From assembly GCA_963383645.1 (NCBI GenBank), contig OY726559.1, positions 121,138,239 through 121,202,238 of the forward strand: a DNA stretch of 64,000 bases, read 5' to 3'. The position numbers and the translations under genes are program-made. The notes under the pieces are model-generated. The model was not told the DNA's origin, did no database searches, and saw nothing but the letters and a program-made list of their open reading frames with translations. The DNA is from Muscardinus avellanarius. Its lineage: Eukaryota > Chordata > Mammalia > Rodentia > Gliridae. Shown piece after piece: positions 63,228-64,000 of this stretch. Positions within the stretch are counted from its first letter, which is position 1. Each line of letters opens with the position of its first letter.

Positions 63228-63570
63228 GTTAGGAAAGGCCTCTCTGAAGAGGTAACATTCAGGCTGAGACCCTAGTGGGAAGAAAGGCCAGCCCTGTGAA
63301 GATGAGCGGCAGAGCGTTCTGGACGGAGGGGACAGCACATGCAAAGGCCCTTGGCAGAGCTGAACCGGTGCAGCTGAGGGACCGAAAAGGCCAGCGTGGC
63401 TGAAGCTGAGGCAGAGTGTGCTAGGGACGGGGTCAGAGAAAAGCTAGGCTTTGGCCAGCCCACGGGAAGGAGCTGGGACTTTGTTCTAAACGTAGTGGAG
63501 GCCATTTGGATGGTATTAAGCAGGAAAGCCGTGGGATCTGATTTGCCTTTTAAAAGGATTACTCTGAATC
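63228..63570 (-). mobile_element. L2-like LINE fragment
   Basis: 'aaaggcctctctgaagaggt', 'gcagagcgttctggacggag', 'agcacatgcaaaggcccttg', 'gaccgaaaaggccagcgtgg', 'aagccgtgggatctgatttg': the ancient repeat order in antisense. The 141-codon frame at 63396-63821 is a reading through it. Confidence 0.6.
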
Positions 63571-64000
63571 CTGCCCCCCTCGCTCAGGGCCATTTCCCCA
63601 GCCCCCTGGCCGGTGCCAGCCTCTCCCTGCCCCCCTTCGATCTGTTCCCAGATCCCCCCAAGTCCACCTCTCCTGTGTTGCGGAAGCTCAGCCTCTCCTT
63701 TCTGTGTCCACTGTCATCACCTGAATTCCAGTCCTTGACTAGGGATCTGCTATGTCACTTTCCTGCTCAAGAACTCTTGAGGGCTCTCCAGTGCCCAAGA
63801 AACCAAGCGGTCAACCTTTAACCTCTGCTTACCCTCACACCCTCCCCTCTCCTGCCCTCCCCTCCCCTCTCCTGTCCTCTCCTCTCCACACTCACACATG
63901 CGTTCAGTGCGCTGACCACGGGGCTCTGCCTGCTCCTCTTGCGGCCGCCAGAGGTTTTAGACTCTTTCCTGGGCGTGACTGGTGGCTTCCCCCATTTCCT
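63571..64000. other. C/T-rich, partly old-repeat sequence
   Basis: 'ctcaagaactcttgagggct' is a common old-repeat word and also a hairpin. A CCTCTCC-rich stretch lies at 63840-63890. No gene recognised before the window ends. Confidence 0.4.

Noticed and set aside
63396..63821. 141-codon plus-strand ORF near the window end
   Set aside because: Runs through an antisense L2-like fragment and C/T-rich old repeat.

Overview
This is nuclear DNA from a rodent of the squirrel family (Sciuridae: ground squirrel, marmot or relative). The main evidence is roughly 100 copies of a SINE in which a 7SL-derived B1 monomer is joined to a tRNA-derived ID half carrying a Pol III B box (GGTTCAATCCC). This B1-dID/MEN design is known from squirrels and a few related rodent groups. 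Older layers (MIR, L2, L1M, hAT/MER1 DNA transposons, a few B4-like and FLAM/PB1-like SINEs) are the usual placental background. There is no bacterial, phage or CRISPR content, and I recognised no intact retrovirus or LTR. The species call is inference.

Layout. 1-11.4 kb: mostly intergenic or intronic repeats, with one well-formed exon candidate on the minus strand (7803-7931). 11.46-12.8 kb: a strong CpG island, the only promoter-like region. On its minus strand are good splice donors (11936, 11674, 11467), a 35-codon ORF with a strong Kozak context (11988-12095) and an ATG running into a donor (11468-11480). A minus-strand gene that starts here and runs towards base 1 is the simplest reading, but I could not name it. 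12.83-13.26 kb: a 27-bp minisatellite of about 16 units abutting the island, G-rich on the minus strand. 13.3-64 kb: SINE-dense sequence with no exon I can assert. Islands of unique sequence remain at about 15.1-16.2, 21.8-22.5, 28.0-28.5, 29.8-31.3, 36.4-36.9, 38.0-38.5, 42.0-42.3, 44.3-44.8, 45.8-46.75, 56.6-57.0 and 61.6-61.8 kb. The most striking is 46.12-46.33 kb, with clustered TAATTA homeodomain cores and a 14-bp SOX-type palindrome, like a developmental enhancer. A 200-N assembly gap lies at 53783-53982.

SINE subfamily labels used below (mine). D: older form with a 'gggctgggg..tagctcagaggtagaatgcccctgggttcaatccccagtacc' type ID half. A: linker 'ctctgcaactcagtgag' and ending 'ccccagacccgc'. 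B: linker 'gaggctctcagcaacttag' and 'aggtctgggagtatagcc'. C: shortened linker 'ctggcttaagagaccctg' and ID half 'aggaaccccagtacc'. Copies of B and C are closest to each other and often keep perfect target-site duplications (TSDs), so they look youngest. Many new copies have landed inside the A-rich linker or tail of an older copy, always in the same orientation. Where a copy carries a microsatellite tail, the tail is included in its range.

No protein-coding gene can be given with confidence. Most of the longer ORFs are antisense SINE readings or minisatellite readings and are treated as shadows.
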